From: Sulfitobacter sp. OXR-159
GTDB taxonomy: Bacteria; Pseudomonadota; Alphaproteobacteria; Rhodobacterales; Rhodobacteraceae
Assembly: GCF_034377145.1 (NCBI RefSeq)
Contig: NZ_CP139707.1
Location: forward strand, 1,063,001 to 1,127,000
Reading direction: 5' to 3'
Length of the DNA: 64,000 nucleotides
Every line of letters starts with the position of its first letter. Positions within the stretch are counted from its first letter, which is position 1. A program made the position numbers and the translations under genes. Below, piece by piece: positions 53,695-62,282 of this stretch. The notes under the pieces were generated by a model that was not told where the DNA came from, made no database searches, and worked only from the letters and a program-made list of their open reading frames with translations.

Positions 53695-54819
53695 ATGGCA
53701 TTGCTCGACACGGTAGACCCCACGGGGCTTGATGAATTCAGCGTGGTCTTTACCGACCGTTCGCTCAACCACATGTCAGCGGAATTTCAGCAGGTCATGC
53801 GCGACCTCTCGGGCTGGCTGGGCGAAGTGTACAACGCCGACGCTGTGGCTCTGGTGCCCGGCGGCGGTACCTATGCGATGGAGGCCGTGGCGCGGCAATT
53901 CGCGCGGGGTCAAGACGTGTTGGTGGTGCGTAACGGGTGGTTTTCCTACCGTTGGAGCCAGATCATTGAGAGCGCCGATCTGACCAAGAGTGCCGAGGTG
54001 ATGAAGGCCCGGATGCAGGGCAACACCAGCCCCGCGCCCTTTGCGCCCGCGCCGATTGAAGAGGTCACTGCGGCTATTCGCGAAGGGAAACCGCAGGTCG
54101 TGTTTGCCCCGCATGTGGAGACCAGCTCGGGCATGATCTTGCCGGATGACTACATCAAAGAAATGGCCGCGGCGGCGCATGAGGTCGGCGCGTTGATGGT
54201 GCTTGATTGCATCGCCTCGGGCTGTGTCTGGGTGGATATGAAGGCGCTTGGGGTCGATGTGCTGATCTCGGCCCCCCAAAAGGGGTGGAGCGCGTCGCCT
54301 TCCGCTGGGCTGGTGATGATGTCCGCGCGGGCAGAAGCGCGGTTGAATGAGACCACGTCGGACAGTTTCGCCATCGATCTGCGCAAGTGGCGCGACATCA
54401 TGAAAGCCTATGAGGCGGGGGGGCATGCCTATCACGCGACCATGCCGACGGATGCGCTGCGGCTGTTCCGTGATACAGTGAAAGAGACCCGCGATTATGG
54501 GTTCGACCGGTTGAAAGAAGCGCAGTGGCGTTTAGGGGAAGCGGTGCGGCAGGCGCTGGCCGCACGGGGGGTGATTTCGGTTTCTGCTGACGGGTTTGCC
54601 GCGCCGGGCGTGGTGGTCGGCTACACCGCCGATCCGGATGTGCAAAACGGCAAGGCCTTTGCCGCTCATGGCATGCAGATTGCAGCGGGCGTGCCGTTGC
54701 AGGTGGGAGAGCCGGATGATTTCCGCACCTTCCGTCTTGGGCTGTTCGGGCTGGATAAGCTTTATGACGTTGACGCCACCGTGGCACGGTTGACGGCTGT
54801 GCTCGACGAGGTTTTGTAA
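53695..54819 (+). CDS. Class V aminotransferase (alanine/serine-glyoxylate type)
   Basis: The 374-residue PLP enzyme has the fold I active-site Lys196 in SAPQKGWSAS, the PLP phosphate region PGGGTYAMEAVARQF and the HVETSSGMILPDDYI segment typical of the serine/alanine-glyoxylate aminotransferase and phosphoserine aminotransferase-like group. An exact substrate cannot be given; alanine, serine or 2-aminoethylphosphonate partners are possible. Its position after two amino-acid-responsive regulators hints that they control it. A shared hairpin separates it from the convergent ubiH. Confidence 0.85.
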   Translation: MALLDTVDPTGLDEFSVVFTDRSLNHMSAEFQQVMRDLSGWLGEVYNADAVALVPGGGTYAMEAVARQFARGQDVLVVRNGWFSYRWSQIIESADLTKSAEVMKARMQGNTSPAPFAPAPIEEVTAAIREGKPQVVFAPHVETSSGMILPDDYIKEMAAAAHEVGALMVLDCIASGCVWVDMKALGVDVLISAPQKGWSASPSAGLVMMSARAEARLNETTSDSFAIDLRKWRDIMKAYEAGGHAYHATMPTDALRLFRDTVKETRDYGFDRLKEAQWRLGEAVRQALAARGVISVSADGFAAPGVVVGYTADPDVQNGKAFAAHGMQIAAGVPLQVGEPDDFRTFRLGLFGLDKLYDVDATVARLTAVLDEVL

Positions 54820-54825
54820 AACAGG

Positions 54826-54849
54826 CTGCGCCGCGCGTTAGCGGCGCAG
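54826..54849 (-). terminator. Hairpin terminator at the end of ubiH
   Basis: CTGCGCCGC and GCGGCGCAG make a perfect 9-bp stem around a 6-base loop that contains the ubiH stop codon. On the minus strand it is followed by CCTGTTTTA. It may also limit the convergent aminotransferase. Confidence 0.65.
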
Positions 54850-56037
54850 GCCCAGCCCCATTTGCATCAGCATCTTGCGCACTTGGGGCAGGGCGTAGAG
54901 CGCATTAAGCGCTGCCGCCCGCGCATCGCGGGCCAGTGGGCTGCTGGCTTGGCTGGCCCGGTTCAGCAGGTCAATGCCCCGGACGCGCAGGCTGATGTCT
55001 GCGTGGCGGGCTTTGTGGTAGGCTTCTAGCATCTCGGCATCGCCGAGCGATCCGGGCGATTTGCGGGCCAGATCCAACAACGTCGCCAGATCGGTTAGCG
55101 ACATGTTCAGCCCCTGCGCGCCGATGGGGGGCAGCACATGGGCGGCCTCAGCCACCAATGCCACCCGTTCGGCGGAGAGGCGCTTGGCCTCTTGGCTGAT
55201 GATCGGCCAAAGCGCGCGGTGGCTGGTGAGGGTCAGCGGCCCGAAGAGGTTGGCTGAGCGTGCCGTTGCCTCGGCCTCAAATGCGGCGGTATCCAGCGTG
55301 GCGCGGGCTTGGGTCGCGGGACCGTCGTCCATCCAAACCACGGCGGAGCAGGGCATGCCGTCGCGGTCGGGCAGGGGGACGAGGGTGAAGGGGCCGCCGG
55401 AGCGGTGCACTTCGGTCGAAACATTCTCATGCGGGATGGGGTGTGTCACGCAAAAGGCCAGCGCCTTTTGGCCGTAGCGGCGGGTGGTGACTTCGATCCC
55501 GGCGGCATCGCGCATTGGGCTGTTTCGCCCATCGGCGGCGATCACCAGTCGCGTTTTGATGCGGCTGCCATCGCTGAGACCGACACGGGCCTCGGAGCTG
55601 CGGGTGAAGAGCGTGGTGGTGCCAGTGCCGGGGCGAAAATCGACATTGGGCAGCGCGTTCAGGCGGGCCAAAATCTCGCGGCGCAGCAGCCAATTTGGGA
55701 AGTTCCAGCCGAAGGGGGCATCTGAGATATCGGCGGCGTCGAACTCGCGGGTGACGCGGGGGCTCGGGTCATCGCCCCCCGCATCGACGATCCGCATGAT
55801 CTGCAAAGGGGCGGCATGTGGGGCGAGGCGGTCCCATAGTCCGGCGTCTTCCAAGAGCAGACGGGATGGTTGCAGCAGCGCGGTGGAGCGCATGTCGGCG
55901 CCCTCGGCCGCGCCGTCGGTGACGGGTGGTGTGGGGTCGACGCAGATCACGTCGAAACCCGCCGCGCCAAAAGCGGCCGCGGCAGTCAATCCGGCGATGC
56001 CGCCACCGGAAATCAGAATATCGCAATCAAAGGTCAT
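54838..56037 (-). CDS. UbiH/UbiF-family FAD-dependent monooxygenase
   Basis: The 399-residue flavoprotein hydroxylase of ubiquinone synthesis type. FAD-binding GGGIAGLTAAAAFGAAG at about 10-26, VIAADGRNSPMRDAAGI in the middle (the DG motif) and VALVAEAAHVLPPIGAQGLNMSLTDLATL towards the end (the usual GDAAH is EAAH). Which ring position it hydroxylates cannot be told; UbiH, UbiF and UbiI share this pattern. Its start overlaps the nucleotidase stop by 1 bp (TGATG). Confidence 0.88.
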   Translation of the reverse strand: MTFDCDILISGGGIAGLTAAAAFGAAGFDVICVDPTPPVTDGAAEGADMRSTALLQPSRLLLEDAGLWDRLAPHAAPLQIMRIVDAGGDDPSPRVTREFDAADISDAPFGWNFPNWLLRREILARLNALPNVDFRPGTGTTTLFTRSSEARVGLSDGSRIKTRLVIAADGRNSPMRDAAGIEVTTRRYGQKALAFCVTHPIPHENVSTEVHRSGGPFTLVPLPDRDGMPCSAVVWMDDGPATQARATLDTAAFEAEATARSANLFGPLTLTSHRALWPIISQEAKRLSAERVALVAEAAHVLPPIGAQGLNMSLTDLATLLDLARKSPGSLGDAEMLEAYHKARHADISLRVRGIDLLNRASQASSPLARDARAAALNALYALPQVRKMLMQMGLGLRR

Positions 56038-56684
56038 CAGCCCGCCACCCGTGTCAGAAAATCGCAGAGGTCTTGCGTATGGTAGTGGATGTGATCGCCT
56101 TCGCCACGTGTAGGCGCCACATGCACTGTGCGCATCCCCAAGGCGTGCGGGGCCGCAAGGTTGCGTGGATCATCCTCAAACATCGCGGCGGCTGCGGTTT
56201 GGAAACCGTCGATGGCAAAGACCTTGTCATAGGCCGCGGCTTCGGGTTTGGGCAGGAAATCAGCGTGTTCGACGCCGTAGACCGCATCGAATAGCCCTGA
56301 AAGGCCGCGCGCCTCAAGCACCCGCTCGGCGTAGGGCGCGCAGCCATTGGTGTAGACGATGCGCCGCCCCGGCAGGACGCGGATCGCTTGGGCCAGCAGC
56401 GGGTCGGGGGTCAGCCGGTCCATCGGGATGTCATGCACATCCGTGAGGTAGGGGCCGGGATCGACGCCATGTTCGCGCATCAGCCCCGCCAGCGTGGTGC
56501 CATAGGTCTGCCAATAGTGCTGGCGCAGGTGGTTGGCCTCGGCCCGGTCGACCTTGATGGCGCGCATCACCCAATCGACCATACGCGCTTCGATCAGATC
56601 GAAAAGCCGCGCCTCGGGGGGGTAGAGCGTCTGATCAAGGTCGAAGACCCAAGTGGTGACATGAGAGAAAGCATCGCGCGGCAT
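56037..56684 (-). CDS. HAD-family pyrimidine 5'-nucleotidase
   Basis: The 215-residue hydrolase has the HAD motif I WVFDLDQTLYPPEARLFDLIE and the middle RIVYTNGCAPYAERVL and MFEDDPRNLAAPHALGM. It resembles the PpnN/SDT1-like nucleotidase branch that dephosphorylates pyrimidine nucleotides. The start is taken at MPRDAFSHVTTWVFDLD (56684); an upstream ATG adds 27 residues without family support. It overlaps ubiH by one base. Confidence 0.85.
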   Translation of the reverse strand: MPRDAFSHVTTWVFDLDQTLYPPEARLFDLIEARMVDWVMRAIKVDRAEANHLRQHYWQTYGTTLAGLMREHGVDPGPYLTDVHDIPMDRLTPDPLLAQAIRVLPGRRIVYTNGCAPYAERVLEARGLSGLFDAVYGVEHADFLPKPEAAAYDKVFAIDGFQTAAAAMFEDDPRNLAAPHALGMRTVHVAPTRGEGDHIHYHTQDLCDFLTRVAG

Positions 56685-56785
56685 GGCGCAGAGGTAGGCC
56701 GAGATGGGCAGCCGCGCAAGCCCTCCCGGGTTGCGCATATGGTCGCGGTGGGTAAGGTGGCGCAACTTTCAAGGACTTGTACCCA

Positions 56786-57439
56786 ATGCCCGACGCCAAA
56801 ACCGGCCCGACCGACGCCTATTCGATGATACTAGAGGCCATCGACATCGGCACCTATCGCCCCGGTGACCGGCTGGTAGAAAGCGAGTTGGCCGAGCGCT
56901 TCGGCGTGTCGCGCACCCCGATCCGTGAAGCTTTACAACGGCTTGAGACCCAATCTCTTTTGATGCGTGACGGGCGCAGCCTGATCGTGGCCTCGCTGGA
57001 TCACAACCAGATGGCCGAGCTTTACGTCGTGCGGGGGGAGTTGGAAGGGCTGGCCGCGCGTCTGGCCGCGCGCCATGCCACGGCTGAGGAAGTGCGCGTG
57101 CTGCGCGAGATGGTGGATGCCGACAACGCGCTGGCGGGCAATCCCAATGCGCTGGCGCGGGCGAATAAGCGGTTTCACAAGCAGATCCATCTGGCGTCGC
57201 ACAACCGCTATCTGGTGCAACAGCTTGACCTTGTGCACCGCTCCATGGCCTTGATGGCGACCTCTTCGCTTGCGGTGGAGGGGCGTGGGGAGATCGCGCA
57301 GGCCGAACATAACCGCATCGTGGAAATGATCGAAGCGCGCGATGAGGATGGCGCGGATGAGGCGCTGCGCACGCATATTTCTGTCGCCTTCATGACCCGA
57401 TTGAAGCAGGAAGCGGCCCGGCGCGAGGAAGATTTTTAG
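56786..57439 (+). CDS. GntR-family regulator (FadR/FCD type)
   Basis: The 217-residue regulator has an N-terminal winged helix (LVESELAERFGVSRTPIREALQRLETQSLL, residues ~28-58) and an FCD ligand domain (ELYVVRGELEGLAARLAARHA ... NKRFHKQIHLASHNRYL ... EHNRIVEMIEARD) with metal-binding His. Ligand unknown. AAGGA lies 10 bp before ATG 56786; a TTG nine bases upstream is less likely. Its last 50 bp overlap the end of the convergent glycosyltransferase gene. Confidence 0.9.
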   Translation: MPDAKTGPTDAYSMILEAIDIGTYRPGDRLVESELAERFGVSRTPIREALQRLETQSLLMRDGRSLIVASLDHNQMAELYVVRGELEGLAARLAARHATAEEVRVLREMVDADNALAGNPNALARANKRFHKQIHLASHNRYLVQQLDLVHRSMALMATSSLAVEGRGEIAQAEHNRIVEMIEARDEDGADEALRTHISVAFMTRLKQEAARREEDF

Positions 57440-59336
57440 GCGTCTTTTTCTGCGGCCTTACGTAGTAGGGCAACGTACAACCATGGGCGGTTTTGTCCCA
57501 AAAGTGGGGGCTGCGATAGAGCTCACAAAGTGCCTTGGCAGCGGCTACGGCCCCCAGGGCAAAATAGAGCGGGAAGGTGATAACCCAAGGCAGCAGGTGG
57601 CGCTGCCCACGGTTTGAGACCGCAGTCACAGAGGCGCAGAGGTTCAGCAATTCGGACAGGATGAACAGTGCGAATATCGCCGTCATGGTGGGTGGGGCAA
57701 GCCAGTCAGTGACCGGGTGGTACAGGCCAAAGAAGGTCAGCCAGAGCGACCAGAGCAGCGGGGCAAGGGCAAATTGCGAGACCGTCGAGAGGAAGATCGC
57801 CTGCGCGCCGATGAACCGCCGCAGCCCGAGGTCTTGCAGCAGGGCACGCGGCCTCTGCATATGGACGGCCCATGTGATGAGATAGCCTTTCAGCCACCGC
57901 GATCGTTGCCGCACCCAAGGCCAAGGGCGGCAGTTGGCCTCCTCAAAAGTGGTGGTGGGTATTAGTTCGGTCACATAACCGCGCCGCGCCAGTCGAAGAC
58001 CCAGATCGGCATCCTCTGTCACGTTATGAGCGTCCCAAGCGCCGAGCCGTTCAAGGATATCACGGCGGAAAAACAGGGTTGTCCCACCTAGAGGGACAAC
58101 CAGCCCCAGTCGGGCGACACCGGGTAGGATTACCCGCCACCACGTTGCATATTCGATGGCGAAACAGCGGGCCATCCAATTGCTGCGGCTGTTGTAAAAA
58201 TCCAGAACCCCCTGCAAACAGGCGACATTCTCAGGCGCGTTTTGAAAACGGGTTACGATCTGTTCGATCTGGTCCGGCTCTGGCGCATCCTCGGCGTCCC
58301 ACACGCCGATGATACTGCCCCGGCAGAAGTCGAGCGCGTAGTTCAGCGCGCGGGGCTTGGTCTTGAGCGCCCCGGCGTCGGGCACTTCGATCACGCTGAT
58401 CCACGGCGGTAAAGGGGTGCGGGCGATGGTCTTTCGGGTGAGGCTGTCGCTTGCTTCGAGGACCAAGACCACCTCCAGCAGTGATTTGGGGTAGGTCAGC
58501 CAAGACAGCCGCGCGATAAGCGCCTGCGCGATCTCTTCCTCATGCAGCAACGGCACGAGGACAGAGACGCGGGGCAGGCGGAACCCTTTCATATCACTGG
58601 CTTCTGGCGGTGCCTGCGGTGAGGCGGGCCGCATGAGAGACGCCCAAAGCGCCGCTGCCTTGAGGCCACTGGTCAAAAGCAGCGTAAAGGCCCCCCAGAG
58701 AAGCGCCACGGCGAGGACTGCCGAGGGAAAGAATACCAGCAGGGCAACGAGGGACAGCAGAATGCCCTGCAACGCAAACCGCCGTTTTCGGCTGCGCACC
58801 CCCCAGTTTCGACAGCTTTCGGCGTCCGCCACACGGGTGACGGCATGATGCGCGAGCTCTGTCGCGTAAAGACGGCCGATCTGGGTCTGCACCTGCTGGG
58901 GGTCGGCGATGACCAGCACCAAGGACTCCCCCCTTTCGCCCAAGGCACTGCAAAGCTGTGAAAATTCGGCGGGACGGCTGCTGGCCACGAAAAGCCGGTC
59001 GCCCAGTTCTAGCCAAGGCACCGCGCCAAATTTCAGACAGAGGCGCGCGGGTATCCGAGCAGAGAGGCGCGGATCGGAGGGGCTGCGCGTAAGATCGACA
59101 GGCTGCGCACCGTACTGCCGGGCGAGCGCCCTGACGATGTCATCAGGCGTGACCAGCCCTTCGGTCGCGAGGACCTCGCCCAAGGGGGCGTCGATCCGGC
59201 GCTGTAGGTCGAGCCCGTGGAGCAGATCGCTTGGCCCGATGACCCCCGCCGCAATCAGATGCTGACCCAACCGCATCCGGCGGGCGGGCGCGGCGGCCAT
59301 ACGCGGCGCTGAGAGTTTAAGGCGGAGGTTGCTCAT
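57390..59336 (-). CDS. Membrane glycosyltransferase (GT2) with N-terminal MshEN domain
   Basis: This 648-residue protein joins an N-terminal MshEN/GspE-N-type domain (about 20-160: RLGQHLIAAGVIGPSDLLHGLDLQRR, GEVLATEGLVTPDDIVRALARQYG) to a processive-type GT2 catalytic domain (about 255-480) with WDAEDAPEPDQ (the DxD), TEDADLGLRL and QRSRWLKG (the QxxRW motif). Two membrane helices precede and three or four follow the catalytic domain. MshEN domains bind cyclic di-GMP in some ATPases; here they could regulate polysaccharide synthesis (inference). Its stop lies inside the 3' end of the convergent gntR gene. Confidence 0.85.
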   Translation of the reverse strand: MSNLRLKLSAPRMAAAPARRMRLGQHLIAAGVIGPSDLLHGLDLQRRIDAPLGEVLATEGLVTPDDIVRALARQYGAQPVDLTRSPSDPRLSARIPARLCLKFGAVPWLELGDRLFVASSRPAEFSQLCSALGERGESLVLVIADPQQVQTQIGRLYATELAHHAVTRVADAESCRNWGVRSRKRRFALQGILLSLVALLVFFPSAVLAVALLWGAFTLLLTSGLKAAALWASLMRPASPQAPPEASDMKGFRLPRVSVLVPLLHEEEIAQALIARLSWLTYPKSLLEVVLVLEASDSLTRKTIARTPLPPWISVIEVPDAGALKTKPRALNYALDFCRGSIIGVWDAEDAPEPDQIEQIVTRFQNAPENVACLQGVLDFYNSRSNWMARCFAIEYATWWRVILPGVARLGLVVPLGGTTLFFRRDILERLGAWDAHNVTEDADLGLRLARRGYVTELIPTTTFEEANCRPWPWVRQRSRWLKGYLITWAVHMQRPRALLQDLGLRRFIGAQAIFLSTVSQFALAPLLWSLWLTFFGLYHPVTDWLAPPTMTAIFALFILSELLNLCASVTAVSNRGQRHLLPWVITFPLYFALGAVAAAKALCELYRSPHFWDKTAHGCTLPYYVRPQKKTPKNLPRAGPLPASIGS

Positions 59337-59429
59337 TCCGTGCCCCGTCGAGGTTCCGGAATGAGACTGGCAGGCGACCGTTAATTGAGAATTAACAGCC
59401 GCCTATGCAATCAATGCATGTGGAGAATT

Positions 59430-60590
59430 TTAGGCGCTACGCGCGGCCATGGCTTCGCTGAAACGCTCAAACAGGTAATAGCTGTCCTGCGGGCCGGGGC
59501 TGGATTCGGGATGGTGCTGCACCGACCAGACCGGGCGGCCATCGACGCGGATGCCGCAGTTCGACCCGTCAAAGAGCGACACATGCGTCTCGCGCACGCC
59601 CTCGGGCAGGGATTGGCCATCGACTGCGAAACCGTGGTTCATCGAGGTGATCTCGACCTTGCCGGTGTCATAGTCTTTGACCGGGTGGTTCGCCCCGTGG
59701 TGGCCGTGGCTCATCTTAACCGTGGTCGCACCAAGCGCCAGCGCCAACATCTGGTGACCAAGGCAGATGCCAAAGACCGGCAGATCGGTTTTATCCAGCA
59801 CGTCGCGGATCATCGGCACGGCATAGGCACCGGTCGCTGCCGGATCGCCCGGACCGTTGGAGAGGAACACGCCGTCCGGCTTATGCGCCATGATATCGTC
59901 ATAGGTCGCGGTGGCGGGCAACACGGTCACGTCGCAGCCCGCAGAGGCGAGGCAGCGCAGGATGTTGCGTTTCGCGCCGTAGTCTACGGCCACGACCTTG
60001 TGTTTGGCCTCGGTCTGGGGCGCGTAGCCGTCGGGCCATGCCCACCGCATCTCGTTCCAACGGTAAGTCTGGGCGCAGGTGACATCCTTGGCCAGATCCA
60101 TGCCTTCGAGACCGGCAAAACTGCGGGCGGCGGCGACCAGCGCTTCGATGTCAAAGTTGCCGTCCGGGTCATGGGCGAGGGCAGCGTGCGGCGCGCCCTG
60201 CTGGCGGATCGCGCGGGTTAGGCGGCGGGTGTCGATACCACCGATGGCGATGCGGCCACGTGCGGCGAGCCAATCCGACAGCGGCTGGATGTTGCGCCAG
60301 CTGCTGGGCGTGGTGGGCATCCATTTGACGACCATCCCGGCGGCGACCGGATCGCCGGTCTCGTCATCTTCGGGGTTGGTGCCGACATTGCCGATATGCG
60401 GGAAGGTGAATGTCACGATCTGGCCCGCATAGGAGGGGTCGGTCATGATCTCTTGGTAGCCGGTCATCGCGGTGTTGAAACACAACTCCGCCACGGTCTG
60501 GCCGGTGGCGCCAAACCCCATGCCGTAGAAAATCGATCCATCCGCGAGGGCAAGGCAGGCGGTTGGGCGTGGGCGAGCGGGCGCGGACAT
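59430..60590 (-). CDS. carA: Carbamoyl-phosphate synthase small subunit
   Basis: The 386-residue glutaminase subunit feeds ammonia to CarB for arginine and pyrimidine synthesis. Marks: ADGSIFYGMGFGATGQTVAELCFNT, the class I amidotransferase nucleophile in FGICLGHQMLALALG, and MNHGFAV plus VQHHPESSPGPQDS with the catalytic His/Glu. CGGAGA precedes ATG 60590. It is divergent from yqeY with about 194 bp between; carB is not in this window. Confidence 0.97.
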   Translation of the reverse strand: MSAPARPRPTACLALADGSIFYGMGFGATGQTVAELCFNTAMTGYQEIMTDPSYAGQIVTFTFPHIGNVGTNPEDDETGDPVAAGMVVKWMPTTPSSWRNIQPLSDWLAARGRIAIGGIDTRRLTRAIRQQGAPHAALAHDPDGNFDIEALVAAARSFAGLEGMDLAKDVTCAQTYRWNEMRWAWPDGYAPQTEAKHKVVAVDYGAKRNILRCLASAGCDVTVLPATATYDDIMAHKPDGVFLSNGPGDPAATGAYAVPMIRDVLDKTDLPVFGICLGHQMLALALGATTVKMSHGHHGANHPVKDYDTGKVEITSMNHGFAVDGQSLPEGVRETHVSLFDGSNCGIRVDGRPVWSVQHHPESSPGPQDSYYLFERFSEAMAARSA

Positions 60591-60784
60591 GGGGCAGTCT
60601 CCGGGCAGAAATGGGCGGGTAAACGGGTGGCAACCTAATCCCGTGCGGGCGCGGGGTCAATAGCCGGAGAGAAATGAGATATCGTTTTATAACAGTGGGT
60701 TACCTTCCGTCGCCCCCCATTGCTCCGCGCGGAGAGAGCAGGTAAGCTGCGACACTTGGATTTAGCGAAACACAGGAAACCACC

Positions 60785-61243
60785 ATGTCATTGCGGATGC
60801 GCATCTCGGATGCTTTGAAACAGGCCATGAAAGACAAGGCGGCGGACCGGCTTTCGACGCTGCGGCTTATCAATGCCGCGATCAAGGACAAGGACATCGC
60901 CGCCCGGGCCAACGGCACGGATGAGGGCGTGTCGGATGCCGAGGTGCTGGGCATTCTCAGCAAGATGGCCAAGCAGCGTCAGGAATCGGCGCGCGCCTAT
61001 GAAGAGGGCGGGCGTCTGGACCTTGCGGAGCGGGAGCGCGAAGAAGTCGAGGTGATCGAAGAGTTCCTGCCACGGCAGCTCAGCGTCACCGAAACCTCTG
61101 CCGCGGTGGATAAGGCTGTGGCCGACGTCGGCGCGACCTCAATCCGCGATATGGGCAAGGTCATGGGGCTGTTGAAAGAGCGCTATACCGGCCAGATGGA
61201 TTTTGGCGCGGTGGGTCCGGTTATCAAAGACCGTCTGAGCTGA
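60785..61243 (+). CDS. GatB/YqeY domain protein
   Basis: A 152-residue protein of the YqeY family, related to the tail of GatB, a tRNA-binding part of amidotransferases. Segments: LRMRISDALKQAMKDKAADRLSTLRLINAAIKD, and the C-terminal VEVIEEFLPRQLSVTE and DMGKVMGLLKERYTGQMDFG. Its role is unknown, possibly in translation. Divergent from carA, a conserved arrangement. A strong terminator follows. Confidence 0.93.
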   Translation: MSLRMRISDALKQAMKDKAADRLSTLRLINAAIKDKDIAARANGTDEGVSDAEVLGILSKMAKQRQESARAYEEGGRLDLAEREREEVEVIEEFLPRQLSVTETSAAVDKAVADVGATSIRDMGKVMGLLKERYTGQMDFGAVGPVIKDRLS

Positions 61244-61265
61244 GCCACGATCAGGGTTTGAGATG

Positions 61266-61298
61266 AAGGGCTGGGCCGTCGGGTCCGGCCCTTTTTTA
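61266..61298 (+). terminator. Intrinsic terminator of yqeY
   Basis: A 12-bp stem (61266-61277 with 61282-61293, two G-U pairs) around a GTCG loop is followed by six T. The stop codon of the convergent DUF2244 gene lies in the T run. Confidence 0.9.
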
Positions 61299-61778
61299 GG
61301 TGTGCAGGTGATGTGACAGATCATCGTAAAGCGCGATCCTCTCATCTTCGCTGAGAAAGGCCCCGATCTCTACCTCGCGGCCCTCGCCGCGCAGGGTCAC
61401 GTAATGCGGCACCGGGCCGTCATCGTCGTATTTCTTCACTCGGGCCCAATAGCGGTTGCAGTTCCAATCCTTCACCTCGCCCTTGGCGGTGGTATGCACC
61501 AGCCGCGCCGTGGTCTCGTCGAGGGTCAGCACCTCTTCGATTTGCCGGGCGCGATGGTTGTGCTGCAAGGCCCAGTAAACCGCGCCCAAGGCCAAGAGCA
61601 CGAAGGGCAGCAGCCCCCAGAGCAGGGCGGTGCCGAGCATGGCGAAAAGCGGGATCATCGCCAGCGTGAAAGTCGCCAGCATGAAAGCCGCAAAGCCGCG
61701 CGCGGGCAGGGATTGATGCGGCCAAAGGCGCATCTGCTGCGGATTTGCGCGGGGCGGGGTTGTCCATTCGTAGGGCAT
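61296..61778 (-). CDS. DUF2244 membrane protein
   Basis: The 160-residue protein has two membrane helices (about 29-67: FAAFMLATFTLAMIPLFAML and ALLWGLLPFVLLALGAVYWAL) and a C-terminal part with VKDWNCNRYWARVKKY and the ending REVEIGAFLSEDERIALYDDL. It matches DUF2244, whose function is unknown. The start ATG 61778 (MPYEWTTPP) is chosen by homology; the open frame runs upstream into the VOC gene. Confidence 0.88.
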   Translation of the reverse strand: MPYEWTTPPRANPQQMRLWPHQSLPARGFAAFMLATFTLAMIPLFAMLGTALLWGLLPFVLLALGAVYWALQHNHRARQIEEVLTLDETTARLVHTTAKGEVKDWNCNRYWARVKKYDDDGPVPHYVTLRGEGREVEIGAFLSEDERIALYDDLSHHLHT

Positions 61779-61857
61779 GGGATCGCTCAAGCTCACTCGC
61801 CCGGCAAGATAGCGGTGCGGCGGGCGTTGGGAATGCGGCGCGGGGACGCGGATGCGG

Positions 61858-62232
61858 TCAGTCGCCCAGCAGATCCCAACGGTTGCCGAAAGGATCGCGG
61901 AAGACGGCAACTTTGCCATAGGGCTCGTGCCGCGGTGCTTCTTCAAATATGACACCAGCAGCTGACAAACGGTCGAATTCTGCTGTGAAATCATCTACTT
62001 TCAAGAACAGCCAAACGCGCCCCGCGCCCTGTTTGCCAATCGCGGCCTTTTGCTGGTCGTCATCGGCTCGGGCCAGAATGAACCCCGTCTGCGCGCCGGG
62101 CGGGGTGACGCGCACCCAGCGTTTGCGGCCCTGATCAACGTCTTCGGTGAGGTCGAACCCCATGACGCCACAGTAGAAATCGATTCCCGCGTCATAGTCA
62201 GGAACGATCAAGGTTATCGCAGAGAGATGCAT
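61858..62232 (-). CDS. VOC/glyoxalase-fold protein
   Basis: A 124-residue single-domain protein of the vicinal oxygen chelate fold: MHLSAITLIVPDYDAGIDFYCGVMGFDLTED at the start, then the second half FLKVDDFTAEFDRLSAAGVIFEEAPRHEPYGKVAVFRDPFGNRWDLL. Metal ligands of this fold are usually His/Glu in these strands. Members include lyases, dioxygenases and antibiotic-resistance proteins, so function is open. Confidence 0.88.
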   Translation of the reverse strand: MHLSAITLIVPDYDAGIDFYCGVMGFDLTEDVDQGRKRWVRVTPPGAQTGFILARADDDQQKAAIGKQGAGRVWLFLKVDDFTAEFDRLSAAGVIFEEAPRHEPYGKVAVFRDPFGNRWDLLGD

Positions 62233-62282
62233 CGTCTCGCTCCAAGCGGCGGGCGCGGGAGAAGGCCGCGCCCGCAGGTGGT

